Shown one piece after another: positions 1 to 8,403 of a stretch of DNA of 62,891 nucleotides. The DNA is from an uncultured Eggerthellaceae bacterium. Lineage in GTDB: Bacteria > Actinomycetota > Coriobacteriia > Coriobacteriales > Eggerthellaceae. A model generated the notes under the pieces. It did no database searches and was not told the origin of the DNA. It saw only the letters and a list, made by a program, of their open reading frames with translations. Location: assembly GCA_910588095.1 (NCBI GenBank), contig CAJUQH010000011.1, positions 1 to 62,891 of the forward strand, read 5' to 3'. The first letter of the stretch is position 1. The number at the start of each line of letters is the position of its first letter. The translations under genes and the position numbers were made by a program.

Positions 1-41
1 CTGCATGATGTGCATCCCTTCTCTCGGGTTTTACACATCCG

Positions 42-1142
42 ATGTATATCCTAGAAGCATTTAGAAAAAGCGGAGGTGAAATCGATGTCTACGTAGGTAT
101 CGATCTAGACGGAACCTCTTATGAAGCGCTTGTCTCTTTGCTTAGAATTGTGAATAAACTAACCGTCGTTCATCTTGAGTCAGGGCAAACTTTCCATCCG
201 AAAATATATAGCTTCACTTCTGACGATGAAGGCGTTCTCATTGTTGGATCCAATAATCTTACAAGCGGTGGGTTGTGGACGAACATAGAAGCATCGCTGA
301 TTTTGTCTGAAGACAACAAGGCAGAAAAATCAGAGGTACAAAAGGAACTAATTAATTACATTAAACAACTCGAGTCAACAACAGATATCTGTTTTGAGAT
401 TAAGAGTGAATCGGATATCGACGCTCTTTTAGCTGAAGGATATATTGCGAAAGAAGCAAAGACGCGAATTGCAAGAAATGCACGAATCTATCGTGAAGCA
501 GGACAACCAACAAGATTTGCTAAGAAGCTAGAAGCTAATCTCCCAAAGATCGAACACTTTTTGATAAACACGGAGGGCGATGAGCTTGCACCTATAAAAG
601 ACGTCAAACAGAAGGAAGTCGTCCCCGCAGCGTTAGTTGAAGAGGACAGCTCAATTATGTGGTTTGAAACAAAAAGAATGACGGGAGGATCCCGTAACAT
701 TCTTGATCTTTCGAAAACCGCAGCCGTAGTTAAGGGCGACCCTGCGACAACACAGTTTTCTTTGGGCGAAAGCGATTTGATGGAGGGTGGCGTTCGTTTC
801 TTCGGAGTTGATCCTAGTGATATTTCCGCTGTAAAAGATATTGTCATCAACTACGATGGAATCGACTACGTTGGCAATACGATTAAGTATCCCGAGGGCG
901 ATCGCGCAAATGGAACATGGCGACTTCAAATCAAAGGTCGAGCAGAAGATGGCGCAAGAATTACAGAGACATTAGGTTCTGAGTATCTTGTAAATAAAAT
1001 CATCACATTCACGAAAGTCGATGATGGGTATTACTTCATGGCCGTGTTTGATGCGGACGACATGGAGGAATTCGAAGAGGTTTCCAAGATAGTTGCGCAT
1101 AATGGTTTAAGCAGGAATTCAAGGTTACTGGGATTATTGTAA
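42..1142 (+). CDS. PLD-like restriction-type nuclease, possibly N-terminally truncated
   Basis: A 366-residue protein resembling the phospholipase-D-like endonucleases of restriction systems (NgoFVII type). The clearest signal is an HxK segment (FHPKIYSF, near residue 58) followed by VGSNNLTSGG, the usual layout of a PLD catalytic half-site (H-K then S/N-rich strand). Members of this fold cut phosphodiester bonds, often as dimers with one HKD per chain. The ATG at 42 is the only start in this frame after a stop at 6-8 and has no clear Shine-Dalgarno. The codons just before it read like protein (…SGFTHP), so the 5' end may be lost or damaged. The 3' end overlaps the convergent methyltransferase gene by 9 bases. 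With the two methyltransferases it suggests a restriction-modification locus, but the cutting specificity is unknown. Confidence 0.6.
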   Translation: MYILEAFRKSGGEIDVYVGIDLDGTSYEALVSLLRIVNKLTVVHLESGQTFHPKIYSFTSDDEGVLIVGSNNLTSGGLWTNIEASLILSEDNKAEKSEVQKELINYIKQLESTTDICFEIKSESDIDALLAEGYIAKEAKTRIARNARIYREAGQPTRFAKKLEANLPKIEHFLINTEGDELAPIKDVKQKEVVPAALVEEDSSIMWFETKRMTGGSRNILDLSKTAAVVKGDPATTQFSLGESDLMEGGVRFFGVDPSDISAVKDIVINYDGIDYVGNTIKYPEGDRANGTWRLQIKGRAEDGARITETLGSEYLVNKIITFTKVDDGYYFMAVFDADDMEEFEEVSKIVAHNGLSRNSRLLGLL

Positions 1143-2015
1143 TAAGCCGTCAAATTCGGAGAGCCATTCATCGTGCTTCGAGGGCTTGTTTCCACTGATT
1201 CCACCTTTTGCGCCGCCGAAATCAAGCCTGAATGCATTTTCTGACAGCGGCCTATTTTCCGAAACAAACAGCGGCGCCTTTTGTTGTGATAAGTAGAGCC
1301 TCACAAAACGGTCTATATCGAGCTGAAATCCGTAGTTTGTCATCCCCGCATAAGGAGGATCGATATACACAATAGTTTTTTCATTTTCTTGCATTAAATC
1401 AATGGCTTCTAAAACATCCATCTGATGACAAGTAATTCCTTGGGCTCTTGTTGAAATTGCTTCAATCCTTTTAAACAAAGTTAAAGGCGAAGGCTGCATA
1501 GGATTTGCGGGGCTCCTTCTTTTGCTGGTAGAAGTTGGTTCCCAATAGTCCCGAAAGAAGGCGTTCCTCCACTCGTTGTTTTCGCGCCATATCTGCTTGC
1601 CACCGAAGGAGCAAGCTTGCAAAATCGGATAGATATAAGCTTCTTCATCGTTGATAGGTTGCTTTGCCAATAATGAAACGTGAGCTTTTACCTGCTTCTT
1701 TTCTTCGGGAATTTCATCTATCAGTTGCCTGAGCTTGTCTAAGTCATAGCTTCCAGCCCCGATTTTTTTCCAAAATGCCCCCCAAGAGCTTTGGTCAACC
1801 ATAACAATACGTTGTGGTTCTACTCCACGATTCAAGAGCTCGATTGTGACAGCTCCAGAGCCGCAACATAAATCATAGTAAACTGTTTCGTTTGATTTTG
1901 ATAAAGGGTGCTTCATAAGGTGGTCAACCACCTGTGAGGCGATCCGCTGCTTGCCGCCTTGATAGCAACAGGGCACTCGGAGAGCCCCTAGTTTACTTGA
2001 ATTTGATTTAGGCAT
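1134..2015 (-). CDS. D12-class adenine-specific DNA methyltransferase (Dam-like)
   Basis: A 293-residue N6-adenine methyltransferase of the D12 (Dam/DpnM) class. The N-terminal YQGGKQRIA segment and the following DLCCGSGAVTIEL are the SAM-binding motif I region. TIVYIDPPYAGMTNYG near residue 220 holds the catalytic DPPY motif. It would methylate adenine in DNA using SAM, most likely to protect host DNA from the nuclease encoded opposite. The start ATG overlaps the TAA of the upstream methyltransferase (TAATG), so the two are translationally coupled. Base composition is clearly lower in GC than genes beyond 9.4 kb, consistent with horizontal acquisition. The target sequence cannot be deduced. 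Confidence 0.85.
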   Translation of the reverse strand: MPKSNSSKLGALRVPCCYQGGKQRIASQVVDHLMKHPLSKSNETVYYDLCCGSGAVTIELLNRGVEPQRIVMVDQSSWGAFWKKIGAGSYDLDKLRQLIDEIPEEKKQVKAHVSLLAKQPINDEEAYIYPILQACSFGGKQIWRENNEWRNAFFRDYWEPTSTSKRRSPANPMQPSPLTLFKRIEAISTRAQGITCHQMDVLEAIDLMQENEKTIVYIDPPYAGMTNYGFQLDIDRFVRLYLSQQKAPLFVSENRPLSENAFRLDFGGAKGGISGNKPSKHDEWLSEFDGLLQ

Positions 2016-3349
2016 TAAGCGACCTCGAGTTTTCTTCTTTGAATCAGAATGCGGGCATATGAACGCTTTCCATCAATAATGCCCACCCCTCCTTTATCGA
2101 GATCATGTTTTGAGTATCCAACTCTCTTCAGAATCTCAGGCGACGAGTTTGCACGCACGTTTCCATTTGCAAGCATGAGAATCTCGAACTGATCCGGACT
2201 ATATTTATCTAAAAATGTGATGGGTACGCCCATCACGCCATCGTAGTTAAAGGGGATGTTAGCGGTGCGAGAAACATTAACCGCATCATAATTCTCATAC
2301 TTTGGATAATTCTCCTCGCTGAACTCTTCCTTTAGGGGAAGCCGCTCATGACGCTGGGGCATATCAAGATTGGTGAACCAACGAACTCCCTTAACTCTAA
2401 TAAATCTTTGCCCATTCTCGTCTATGCCACAGCCCGCAGCATTTAGGGGGTAATCATCAGGAACGAAGAACTTTCTATCACCCGAGTGGATACTGGCTCC
2501 CAGCCATACTTTGTTTTCACGTATGAGCGGGAAAACCTCTTTATAGGTAATCGCATTAATATTTCCAATAATGAGAAAATCTTTATTAAATCGGGTAAGT
2601 TGACTTATGAATTCTCTGAACAAGGAAAACGGCGGATTAGTCACGATGATGTCGCTTGCTTCAAGTAAATTAACTGATTCGGGTGATCGAAAATCTCCAT
2701 CACCGTTAAGGATTTCAATTGAATTGCCTGGAATTTGAAAAAGCCTTACGAGGTCTACGTCCCCAGATTCTGTTTCGATTAATCCGTCATCGACAAGAGT
2801 AACTACTGCTTTGTACGCTACCGGATGATCCGTCTGGGGTAGCAGAAAATCTCCGAAACAGCTGAGCGTGCTCTTCCTGCTTGAATGCGCATAGCAGGTC
2901 GCAATTAGCTTCTTTAGTTTCAAGCTATTGAAGTTATGAATGAAATAGCGAAAGAAATTTGACTCAAAAGGGTCGTCACAATTACAGAAGACTGTCTTGT
3001 TTTCAAATTGATCTCGGTAATTCTCAACTTCAATTTCGATATCAGAGTACTGGGTATAAAATTCGTCCTTCTTTTCCTTTCCCGCCTGATTCAAAGAGGA
3101 ATTGTTGGCTTTGCTGCTGGAGCTGCATTGACCCTTTTCGTTTGGCCAATTGGAAAAGCTTGAAGAGTCGGTGGTCGCTTCCGCAGCATCGTTCAGCTTC
3201 ATTTCAAAAGGTAAGCCTTGAGCTCTAATCGTGGCTTTCAGAAAAGCGCTGACAGCAGCAGAAAAGGATATCCCCAACTCCTTATAAATATCGCATGCCT
3301 CATTCTTCAGTTGTGGATCAATGCGAATAGTTGTAGGTGTTTGACTCAT
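2015..3349 (-). CDS. RelB/DinJ-like RHH domain fused to EcoRI-family adenine methyltransferase
   Basis: A 444-residue protein with two parts. Residues about 1-55 (TTIRIDPQLKNEACDIYKEL onwards, ending near LPFEMKLN) match the ribbon-helix-helix DNA-binding domain of RelB/DinJ antitoxins. After a Ser/Asn-rich linker, residues about 90-440 resemble the EcoRI-type adenine methyltransferase family, with NPPFSLFREF as motif IV and the preceding CNCDDPFESNFF segment typical of that family. The start at 3349 is preceded by GGAGGAATT at good spacing, and is preferred over a start five codons upstream. No toxin gene accompanies the antitoxin-like domain, so that domain may repress its own promoter or direct the enzyme to DNA. 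It is the first gene of a two-gene operon with the D12 enzyme. Confidence 0.8.
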   Translation of the reverse strand: MSQTPTTIRIDPQLKNEACDIYKELGISFSAAVSAFLKATIRAQGLPFEMKLNDAAEATTDSSSFSNWPNEKGQCSSSSKANNSSLNQAGKEKKDEFYTQYSDIEIEVENYRDQFENKTVFCNCDDPFESNFFRYFIHNFNSLKLKKLIATCYAHSSRKSTLSCFGDFLLPQTDHPVAYKAVVTLVDDGLIETESGDVDLVRLFQIPGNSIEILNGDGDFRSPESVNLLEASDIIVTNPPFSLFREFISQLTRFNKDFLIIGNINAITYKEVFPLIRENKVWLGASIHSGDRKFFVPDDYPLNAAGCGIDENGQRFIRVKGVRWFTNLDMPQRHERLPLKEEFSEENYPKYENYDAVNVSRTANIPFNYDGVMGVPITFLDKYSPDQFEILMLANGNVRANSSPEILKRVGYSKHDLDKGGVGIIDGKRSYARILIQRRKLEVA

Positions 3350-3364
3350 AATTCCTCCATGCAC

Positions 3365-3918
3365 GGATTATGAAATACATTGTATATCACATTCTCATCT
3401 TTTATTCGCTCAAGAAGCGAAGTGGCTAGTTTTTCAAAGTTATTCTTGCTCAGGACAAAAATGGCCGTGTCCCACAATAAGGACACTTGCCGTCGCACTT
3501 GAATGCATAGCTAAGAAATATGCTGTCTTGTTGCAGTAGAACGATCACTCGGAATATCAATGAAGGGGCGCGGGGGATCCCCCGCAAACTGAGAGACGGC
3601 TGACAGCCTGCTGTCGCCGTCGAGCAGTTTCCCGAATCCGGGCAAGTACGATTGGCGTTGTCGAACGCCATAGGCTACTTGCTAAAGTTGTCTATGGCGG
3701 TTGGAAACGTAATACGCCAATGGGCTACTTGCTAGGATTCGCCATAGCGGCTCTCAAAGGTAATACGCTATGGGCTACTTGCAAATAATCGTTTCTAAGC
3801 CCTTAGAACGGCTCTCAATGGCTCATTACTGCGAATCGTCATTAGAAGCGTCTCTCAGAGCTTCTAAGCGCCCTTTGCGAATGAAAGCCATGAAGGCAAT
3901 GAAAGTTGGTTGCTATAT
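3365..3918. other. gene-poor stretch of the island
   Basis: About 550 bases between the methyltransferase operon and the broken repA gene. The left part should carry the methyltransferase promoter. The middle contains a GGGGGATCCCCC palindrome near 3571 and three 50-base direct repeats, listed separately. A short minus-strand frame at 3450-3671 ends with a CPYCGT motif, but nothing else supports it as a gene. Confidence 0.5.
3666..3830. repeat. three tandem ~50-bp iteron-like repeats
   Basis: Three imperfect direct copies begin at 3666, 3715 and 3766. Each starts with CGCCAT/CGCCAA/CGCTAT followed by GGGCTACTTGC, and the first two end in a near-identical GTAATA. The first copy also contains an inverted CGCCATAG…CTATGGCG. 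The array sits next to the 3' end of a RepA-like gene, so it could be a replication origin of the element, integrase arm sites, or an att-proximal repeat. The role is inferred only from position and period. Confidence 0.6.
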
Positions 3919-4923
3919 CTAGCCGTAGCCTTCATCGCCTTCACTTCCTTCATATGCGACTCTTTCGAGTGTGACGACTTGCCCGGTGCTCGTGTGCTTC
4001 TTGCTGTACGTAATTCCGCGCAACCGCATGAAGACGCTGTGCTGAGCAAGGAACTTCCCGAACGTCGCCGTCGTGACACCATTGACTTCTGCCGCCTCTA
4101 TGAGCTCGCCGACTGATCCACTCCAAACGCCTTCCTCGTGCACATTCATAAATTCAAGCACGCGCAAAACGCAACCTGGAACATCGCGCTCTTCAAGCTC
4201 TTCCTCGCTCGTGCGCTCAATGAGGTTCCATCGACAATCCCTAAGAGCCAGTTTCAGCTCTCGGAACTCGACATCGCGGCCGGTGACCGTAAGCGTCGCG
4301 TCCCCAACGCCACGCGACGCTCGCTTCAACACCCAGATGCTGTCCGCACTTCCCGTTATTCCGCTTGACCCCGATACGGTGTTCATGATGTCCTCATCGG
4401 CCATCTTGCGGGTGTGGTGAACCACCATCATCGCCAAGCTATGCTTGTCAGCCACGGCCTTCAGTGCTGAGAAGTCTCCGTAGTCCGCTGCGTAGATGCT
4501 GTCACATGTTGGGCTTCACACCTTCTGGAACGTGTCGATGAAGACAAGCTTCAGGTCCGGATGAGTGATGACGAAGTAATCGATTTGCTCCGCAAGACCG
4601 TCCTTTATGGTTGCAGCCGAGTTGGCGAGATAGAACCGATCGTTCGCTTCATCGGTTAGCTTCCAGAGCCTCTTCTTCACGCGCGCATAGGTGTCTTCAA
4701 GGCAGAGATACAGCACGCTTCCTTGGCATACTGCATAGTCCCAAAAAGGTGTTCCCATGCTCACGGCAAGCCCCATAGCGAGCACCATCCACGACTTGCC
4801 GATCTTGGGAGCCCCCGCCAGAATGTGTGCCCCGACGGGCAATAGATCCTCTATAACCCAATCAGCCTCCGTGATGGGTTCTTCAAGCAGCTCTTGGGCT
4901 GTTCTTGCGCACAGCTTTAGCAT
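3919..4923 (-). pseudogene. RepA-like AAA ATPase with a premature TGA
   Basis: One reading frame encodes a RecA-fold RepA/DnaB-like helicase ATPase of 334 codons, split by a single in-frame TGA at 4516-4518. The upstream 135 residues hold the Walker A motif (GAPKIGKSWMV) and the Walker B-like strand LVFIDTFQKV, where the stop follows immediately. Reading continues without a shift into SPTCDSIYAADYGDFSALKA and VVHHTRKMADED, standard downstream parts of this family, and ends in a winged-helix-like region. A CGA to TGA change would explain it. Such proteins replicate plasmids and excised integrative elements. Its start overlaps the stop of the upstream gene (ATGA). If the sequence is correct, element replication is probably impaired. 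Confidence 0.75.
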
Positions 4924-5303
4924 CAGAGCCCCCGCTCAAGATCGATGATCGCGTTCTCGTTGCTTGGGAGCCTCTCAGCGATCTCCTTTTCTGACAGGTC
5001 GGAAAAGATAGCGCCAATCTTCTCCGCCAGCGCGGCAAGCTCGGGGCTTACTTCGCAGCCGTCAGTGATGCGCAACAGCTCGCGATATATGAGCAGCATC
5101 CCGTCTTCCAAGCCTTTTTGCATGCGGCTTGAGGGAACGACGTTCATCGTCGTGTCTGACAGCTTGCTGATGATGTAGTCCTGCTTGGTCATTCCGCTGA
5201 CAGCAACCAGTTGGTCGAGCAGTCGGGCCTCTTCCGGCGACATGCGAAACGCGATGGTCTTGCTACGCTGCCTTCCATAACTATCCAGGTTCTTCTCTGA
5301 CAT
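4923..5303 (-). CDS. ribbon-helix-helix protein, MobC/accessory-like
   Basis: A 126-residue protein with an N-terminal ribbon-helix-helix signature (KTIAFRMSPEEARLLDQLVA, then SGMTKQDYIISKL), followed by a helical region. This pattern is found in MobC-like relaxosome accessory proteins and in small regulators placed between integrase and RepA genes of integrative elements. The ATG at 5303 is chosen; a GTG three codons upstream (5312) is also possible. Its stop overlaps the repA start, implying coupling. The exact function (mobilisation or copy control) cannot be separated from sequence alone. Confidence 0.6.
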   Translation of the reverse strand: MSEKNLDSYGRQRSKTIAFRMSPEEARLLDQLVAVSGMTKQDYIISKLSDTTMNVVPSSRMQKGLEDGMLLIYRELLRITDGCEVSPELAALAEKIGAIFSDLSEKEIAERLPSNENAIIDLERGL

Positions 5304-5322
5304 CGTGGTCACTTCCTTTCGT

Positions 5323-6435
5323 CTATTGCTTCATGGGCTTTGTTGCGTCAAGTACCGACATGCCGGTTCCCCGCTGGATCTCCAAGTCATCCGCCATGTC
5401 TTCCTGCTTGTTCGGGAAAAGGTGCGCATAGCGCATGGTCACCTCAGTGCTCTCATGGCCGAGCCTGTCTGCAATCGCAAGAGCCGAATAACCAAGCTCG
5501 ATGAGCAGCGACACATGGCTGTGGCGCAGATCGTGAATGCGAATGCGCTTGACCCCGGCGGCTTTCGATCCGCGATCCATTTCGTGATGGAGGAATGACT
5601 TCGTGGCAGGAACGAGCCTGTCGAAATCGCGCAGGTCGGGAATGCACTTCATGAAGTCGATAACCTCGTCGACGAGGAAGCTCGGCATCACGATCGTTCT
5701 GACCGACTTCGGGGTCTTAGGTGCGGTGATGACGTCTTCACGATGCATGCGCTGATAGCTCTTGGTCACCGATAGACGCTTGTTCTTGAAGTCGAAGTCA
5801 GCGGGAGTGAGAGCTAGCATCTCGCCTAGGCGAAGACCGCACCAATAGAGCAGCTCGAAGGCTATGAATGATTGCGGCTTGTCCATGATCTCGCGACTGA
5901 AATGCAGGTATTCTTCCTTCGTCCAGAAGCTCATCTCTTCGGCTTGCTTGCTTCCGATCTTGCCGACCTTCACCATCGGGTTCGAATCGAGCCCGTAGTA
6001 GCGCACTGCATGGTTGAGCATGGCGGAGAGTTGATTGCAAATCGAGTGCAAATAGGTCTGCGAGTATTCAATCCCATTGCTCGTGCGCATGGCCATAAGC
6101 TCATTCTCCCAATTAAGGATGTCGAGCGCGGTGATCTCATTCAGGCGCTTATGGCCTAGGAAGGGCAAGATCTTCGACTCGATCATGTTTGCTTTGGTCT
6201 CGCGAGTGGTCTGACGAAGGCGCATCTTTGTATCCTCGGCATAGACTTCATAGAGCTCGGAGAACAGCATGGTAGGAGCGCCCTCCATGCGCTTCAGGAA
6301 CTCGTATTCCCACTTTCGAGCTTCCTTCTCGGTCTTGAACCCGCGCTTGGTCTTCTTCTTGGGCTCTCCTGTCCAGTCCCTGTAGCGACATTGCACATAG
6401 TAGGTTCCGCGCTCCGGATCCTTGCTAACGGACAT
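5323..6435 (-). CDS. int: tyrosine recombinase / integrase
   Basis: A 370-residue phage-type integrase. The N-terminal ~60 residues form an arm-binding domain (YYVQCRYRDWTGEPKKKTK), residues about 60-170 a SAM-like core-binding domain, and the rest the catalytic domain. Catalytic residues are visible: Arg in CGLRLGEMLAL, His-Leu-Arg-His in RIHDLRHSHVSLL, LGHESTEVT, and the Tyr nucleophile in MRYAHLFP. It should insert and, with an excisionase, remove the surrounding island by site-specific recombination. The start at 6435 follows AGGTGG; the frame extends three codons upstream to a GTG. It overlaps the excisionase-like gene by 11 bases, so the two are likely co-transcribed. Confidence 0.92.
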   Translation of the reverse strand: MSVSKDPERGTYYVQCRYRDWTGEPKKKTKRGFKTEKEARKWEYEFLKRMEGAPTMLFSELYEVYAEDTKMRLRQTTRETKANMIESKILPFLGHKRLNEITALDILNWENELMAMRTSNGIEYSQTYLHSICNQLSAMLNHAVRYYGLDSNPMVKVGKIGSKQAEEMSFWTKEEYLHFSREIMDKPQSFIAFELLYWCGLRLGEMLALTPADFDFKNKRLSVTKSYQRMHREDVITAPKTPKSVRTIVMPSFLVDEVIDFMKCIPDLRDFDRLVPATKSFLHHEMDRGSKAAGVKRIRIHDLRHSHVSLLIELGYSALAIADRLGHESTEVTMRYAHLFPNKQEDMADDLEIQRGTGMSVLDATKPMKQ

Positions 6436-6640
6436 CGTTTCCACCTCGCTCGGGAATAGGCATGGGCTCGCCAGCGAAATAACGTTCCTCGAAGTACATG
6501 CGGCTTACCTTTCCCTGAACGATCAGGCAGCCTTTCTTTGCCAGTTCCGCATTGAGTTTGCGGATAACCTTGTAGGCATATGCCTTGGATGTGCCGAGCT
6601 GCTCTGCAACTTCAGTTGCATCCATTAGTCTTGTTCCCAT
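6425..6640 (-). CDS. excisionase-like HTH protein
   Basis: A 71-residue DNA-binding protein starting at an ATG preceded by AAAGGAG. It has a winged/HTH pattern (MDATEVAEQLGTSKAYAYKV) followed by LIVQGKVSRMYFEERYF, typical of small excisionase or helix-turn-helix proteins encoded just upstream of tyrosine integrases. It probably steers integrase toward excision and may regulate int. It is divergent from the XRE gene across a promoter region carrying three operator-like repeats. Confidence 0.7.
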   Translation of the reverse strand: MGTRLMDATEVAEQLGTSKAYAYKVIRKLNAELAKKGCLIVQGKVSRMYFEERYFAGEPMPIPERGGNDVR

Positions 6641-6666
6641 CAGAACTCCTTTCGTTGATTGGCATA

Positions 6667-6759
6667 ACATCACGTTTTTGTGATGTCTTGTTTTCGACTA
6701 TAACCTCACGTATTTGTGATATCAACGGAAATGGAGAAATTTGCTCACATTTACGTGAG
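6667..6759. promoter_or_regulatory. three operator repeats between xis and the XRE regulator
   Basis: Three related dyads lie in the divergent promoter region: ACATCACGTTTTTGTGATGT at 6667-6686, CTCACGTATTTGTGAT at 6705-6720, and CTCACATTTACGTGAG at 6744-6759. The shared half-site is CTCACGT/ATCACGT pairing with GTGAT/GTGAG. Multiple spaced copies are typical of a lysogeny-type switch. The XRE protein encoded at 6821 is the obvious candidate ligand; this assignment is inference. Confidence 0.65.
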
Positions 6760-6771
6760 GTGGTAATCTGT

Positions 6772-6794
6772 ACCCCTGACAACTTGTCAGGGGT
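6772..6794. promoter_or_regulatory. 23-bp near-perfect palindrome upstream of the XRE gene
   Basis: ACCCCTGACA, ACT, TGTCAGGGGT: two perfect 10-base arms around a 3-base centre, ending 27 bases before the XRE start codon. It could be a second operator for autorepression, a weak terminator, or a recombination site. It lacks a T-tract, which argues against a terminator. Confidence 0.5.
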
Positions 6795-6820
6795 CTACGC
6801 CATGAGAAGGGTCTCTGTTT

Positions 6821-7309
6821 ATGAAGAAAAAGGAAGTTCCCAGCCTTGCAAAGAAGCTGAAAAAGCTTAGAGATGAGCTGCACCTCACCCAGAAAGAGGT
6901 GGCAGATAAGGCTCGTATAACCGAGTCTGCTTATCGCGCATATGAGCTCGGCGATCGCAATCCGAAGCCGGATATCTTGGACAGAATCGCAAGGGCGCTA
7001 GGGGTGAGACCTGAATACTTGAGCGCACCCACATTCAGGAATCGACGTGAGTTCGCTTACGCGATCTTGGAAAACGAGGATTCCTTCGGCTACACCGTGC
7101 GAGATATTGATGGTGTTCCGGCCATCGTGAAAGGCTACGGCAGCGCGATGGGCTTCTTTGCGGACTTCATTCGCGATTGGGAACAGATGCGCGCAAGGCT
7201 CGACGACCATGAGATCACTCAAGAGGAATACGAGGACTGGAAACGAACTTGGGACAATAGCACGTGGGTCAAGACCGATGACGGCAAGAGCCCATATGCG
7301 GGGAAGTAA
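6821..7309 (+). CDS. XRE-family transcriptional regulator of the island
   Basis: A 162-residue protein with an N-terminal helix-turn-helix of the Cro/cI type (LAKKLKKLRDELHLTQKEVA through ALGVRPEYL, residues about 8-65) and a C-terminal region of about 90 residues with no recognised domain. A start at 6821 follows AGAAGGG. It faces away from the excisionase and integrase genes over the operator cluster, so it probably represses them and itself. It is followed closely by the Shedu nuclease gene, with the likely ribosome binding site of that gene overlapping its own stop codon region. Confidence 0.8.
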   Translation: MKKKEVPSLAKKLKKLRDELHLTQKEVADKARITESAYRAYELGDRNPKPDILDRIARALGVRPEYLSAPTFRNRREFAYAILENEDSFGYTVRDIDGVPAIVKGYGSAMGFFADFIRDWEQMRARLDDHEITQEEYEDWKRTWDNSTWVKTDDGKSPYAGK

Positions 7310-7320
7310 GGCGGTGTCTT

Positions 7321-8358
7321 TTGGAAGGTAATGCAATAGAACGAAAAGCAGCTGCTAGCGGGCATGTTGATTATGCATCACCTATAGTCTTAAGCGAGAC
7401 GAGCAAGACGCGTGTGTCTGCTATACCGTTTTTCATTCAGCACAGCGACCATAGTGAACTCTCCCTCAAAATCCAGACCATGAGGAAAACCGATCCTCCG
7501 TTTAATTGGGTTGAAATTGAAGATAAGTCAATAACTCTGAGCGAAGAAGCAACTCGAAAACTTGCTGCAGAACTCCCGAAATACTACGCAGTTGCAGGTG
7601 AAGACTCCGCGGGTGATTATGTCGTAGTTAGAATGAGTGATGGTTATACAGACGTAGCCAATTTAGATCCCGATGTTGCCGTATCTGCTCTAATTACGGC
7701 ATTAGGACAAGAAGATATCGCAGCCCATCTTAGCGGAATTGAGCTCGGAGAAGGCCTTACAAAAGCTTTGAGGTATTCGGTTCGCTTAAGCGAGATGAAG
7801 ACAGCTATGACGGAGCTGAGAGGCTTGTTAGATGGAGGCACAAACGATGAGAGGTTCTACCAAGCTTGGTGCGAGGAGCACCCTTGGGCTTTTGGTAATA
7901 ACTTTGTAGTTAATGACGATATCAGGGACATCACCATACAGGATCAGGTTGACATTCTTGTCCCGCGCCTTCTTGCTGGCTTTAGGGACATAATTGAGCT
8001 CAAACGCCCTGATGTGGAGGTTCTTCGATACGATGAATCTCATCGTGATTACTATTTCTCGTCAGATGTCTCAAAAGCTATTGGCCAATGTCATAGATAC
8101 CTCGATGTATTTACCGAGGCTGCAAAAAATGGTCTAATTGGGAACGAACATATTGTTGCCTATCATCCTGAAGCAACGATAGTTATGGGTCGGATGGTTG
8201 AATGGCCAGAGGAGAAATGCAAGGCCTTACATGGACTAAACGCCAGACTGTCTGGAATTCGCATTATCACATACGACCACTTATTGGCTCAAGGTGAGTC
8301 CCTTATTGACTATTTGTCTAATGTAGAGAATCAGGAAGAAGCAGAAACTCCATTCTGA
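7321..8358 (+). CDS. sduA: Shedu-family (DUF4263) anti-phage nuclease
   Basis: A 345-residue protein. The N-terminal half (residues about 1-165) is variable, as in other Shedu proteins. The C-terminal half has the DUF4263 PD-(D/E)XK-like nuclease pattern: FYQAWCEEHPWAFG, then QVDILVPRL, GFRDIIELKRPDVEVL (catalytic Asp and ELK), then SSDVSKAIGQCHRYLDVF with the conserved Gln. Shedu is a known single-gene anti-phage system whose nuclease domain acts on DNA. No ATG fits; TTG at 7321 is preceded by AAGGCGG at normal spacing, in the space after the XRE stop. The location on an integrase-bearing island is typical for cargo defence genes. Whether the downstream membrane protein contributes is unknown. 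Confidence 0.8.
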   Translation: MEGNAIERKAAASGHVDYASPIVLSETSKTRVSAIPFFIQHSDHSELSLKIQTMRKTDPPFNWVEIEDKSITLSEEATRKLAAELPKYYAVAGEDSAGDYVVVRMSDGYTDVANLDPDVAVSALITALGQEDIAAHLSGIELGEGLTKALRYSVRLSEMKTAMTELRGLLDGGTNDERFYQAWCEEHPWAFGNNFVVNDDIRDITIQDQVDILVPRLLAGFRDIIELKRPDVEVLRYDESHRDYYFSSDVSKAIGQCHRYLDVFTEAAKNGLIGNEHIVAYHPEATIVMGRMVEWPEEKCKALHGLNARLSGIRIITYDHLLAQGESLIDYLSNVENQEEAETPF

Positions 8359-8403
8359 CAACATGAAAGAATCCTAAGGCGGTGGCATCACAGCTCATAG
8401 GCT

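Noticed and set aside
3450..3671. 73-residue minus-strand frame with CPYCGT motif
   Set aside because: No ribosome binding site, unlikely composition and no family; probably chance.
3666..3830. CRISPR array
   Set aside because: Only three imperfect copies, with no constant repeat separated by unique spacers, and no cas genes.
4516..4518. TGA read as selenocysteine
   Set aside because: No SECIS-like hairpin seen directly after it, and the family has no conserved Sec or Cys at this place.
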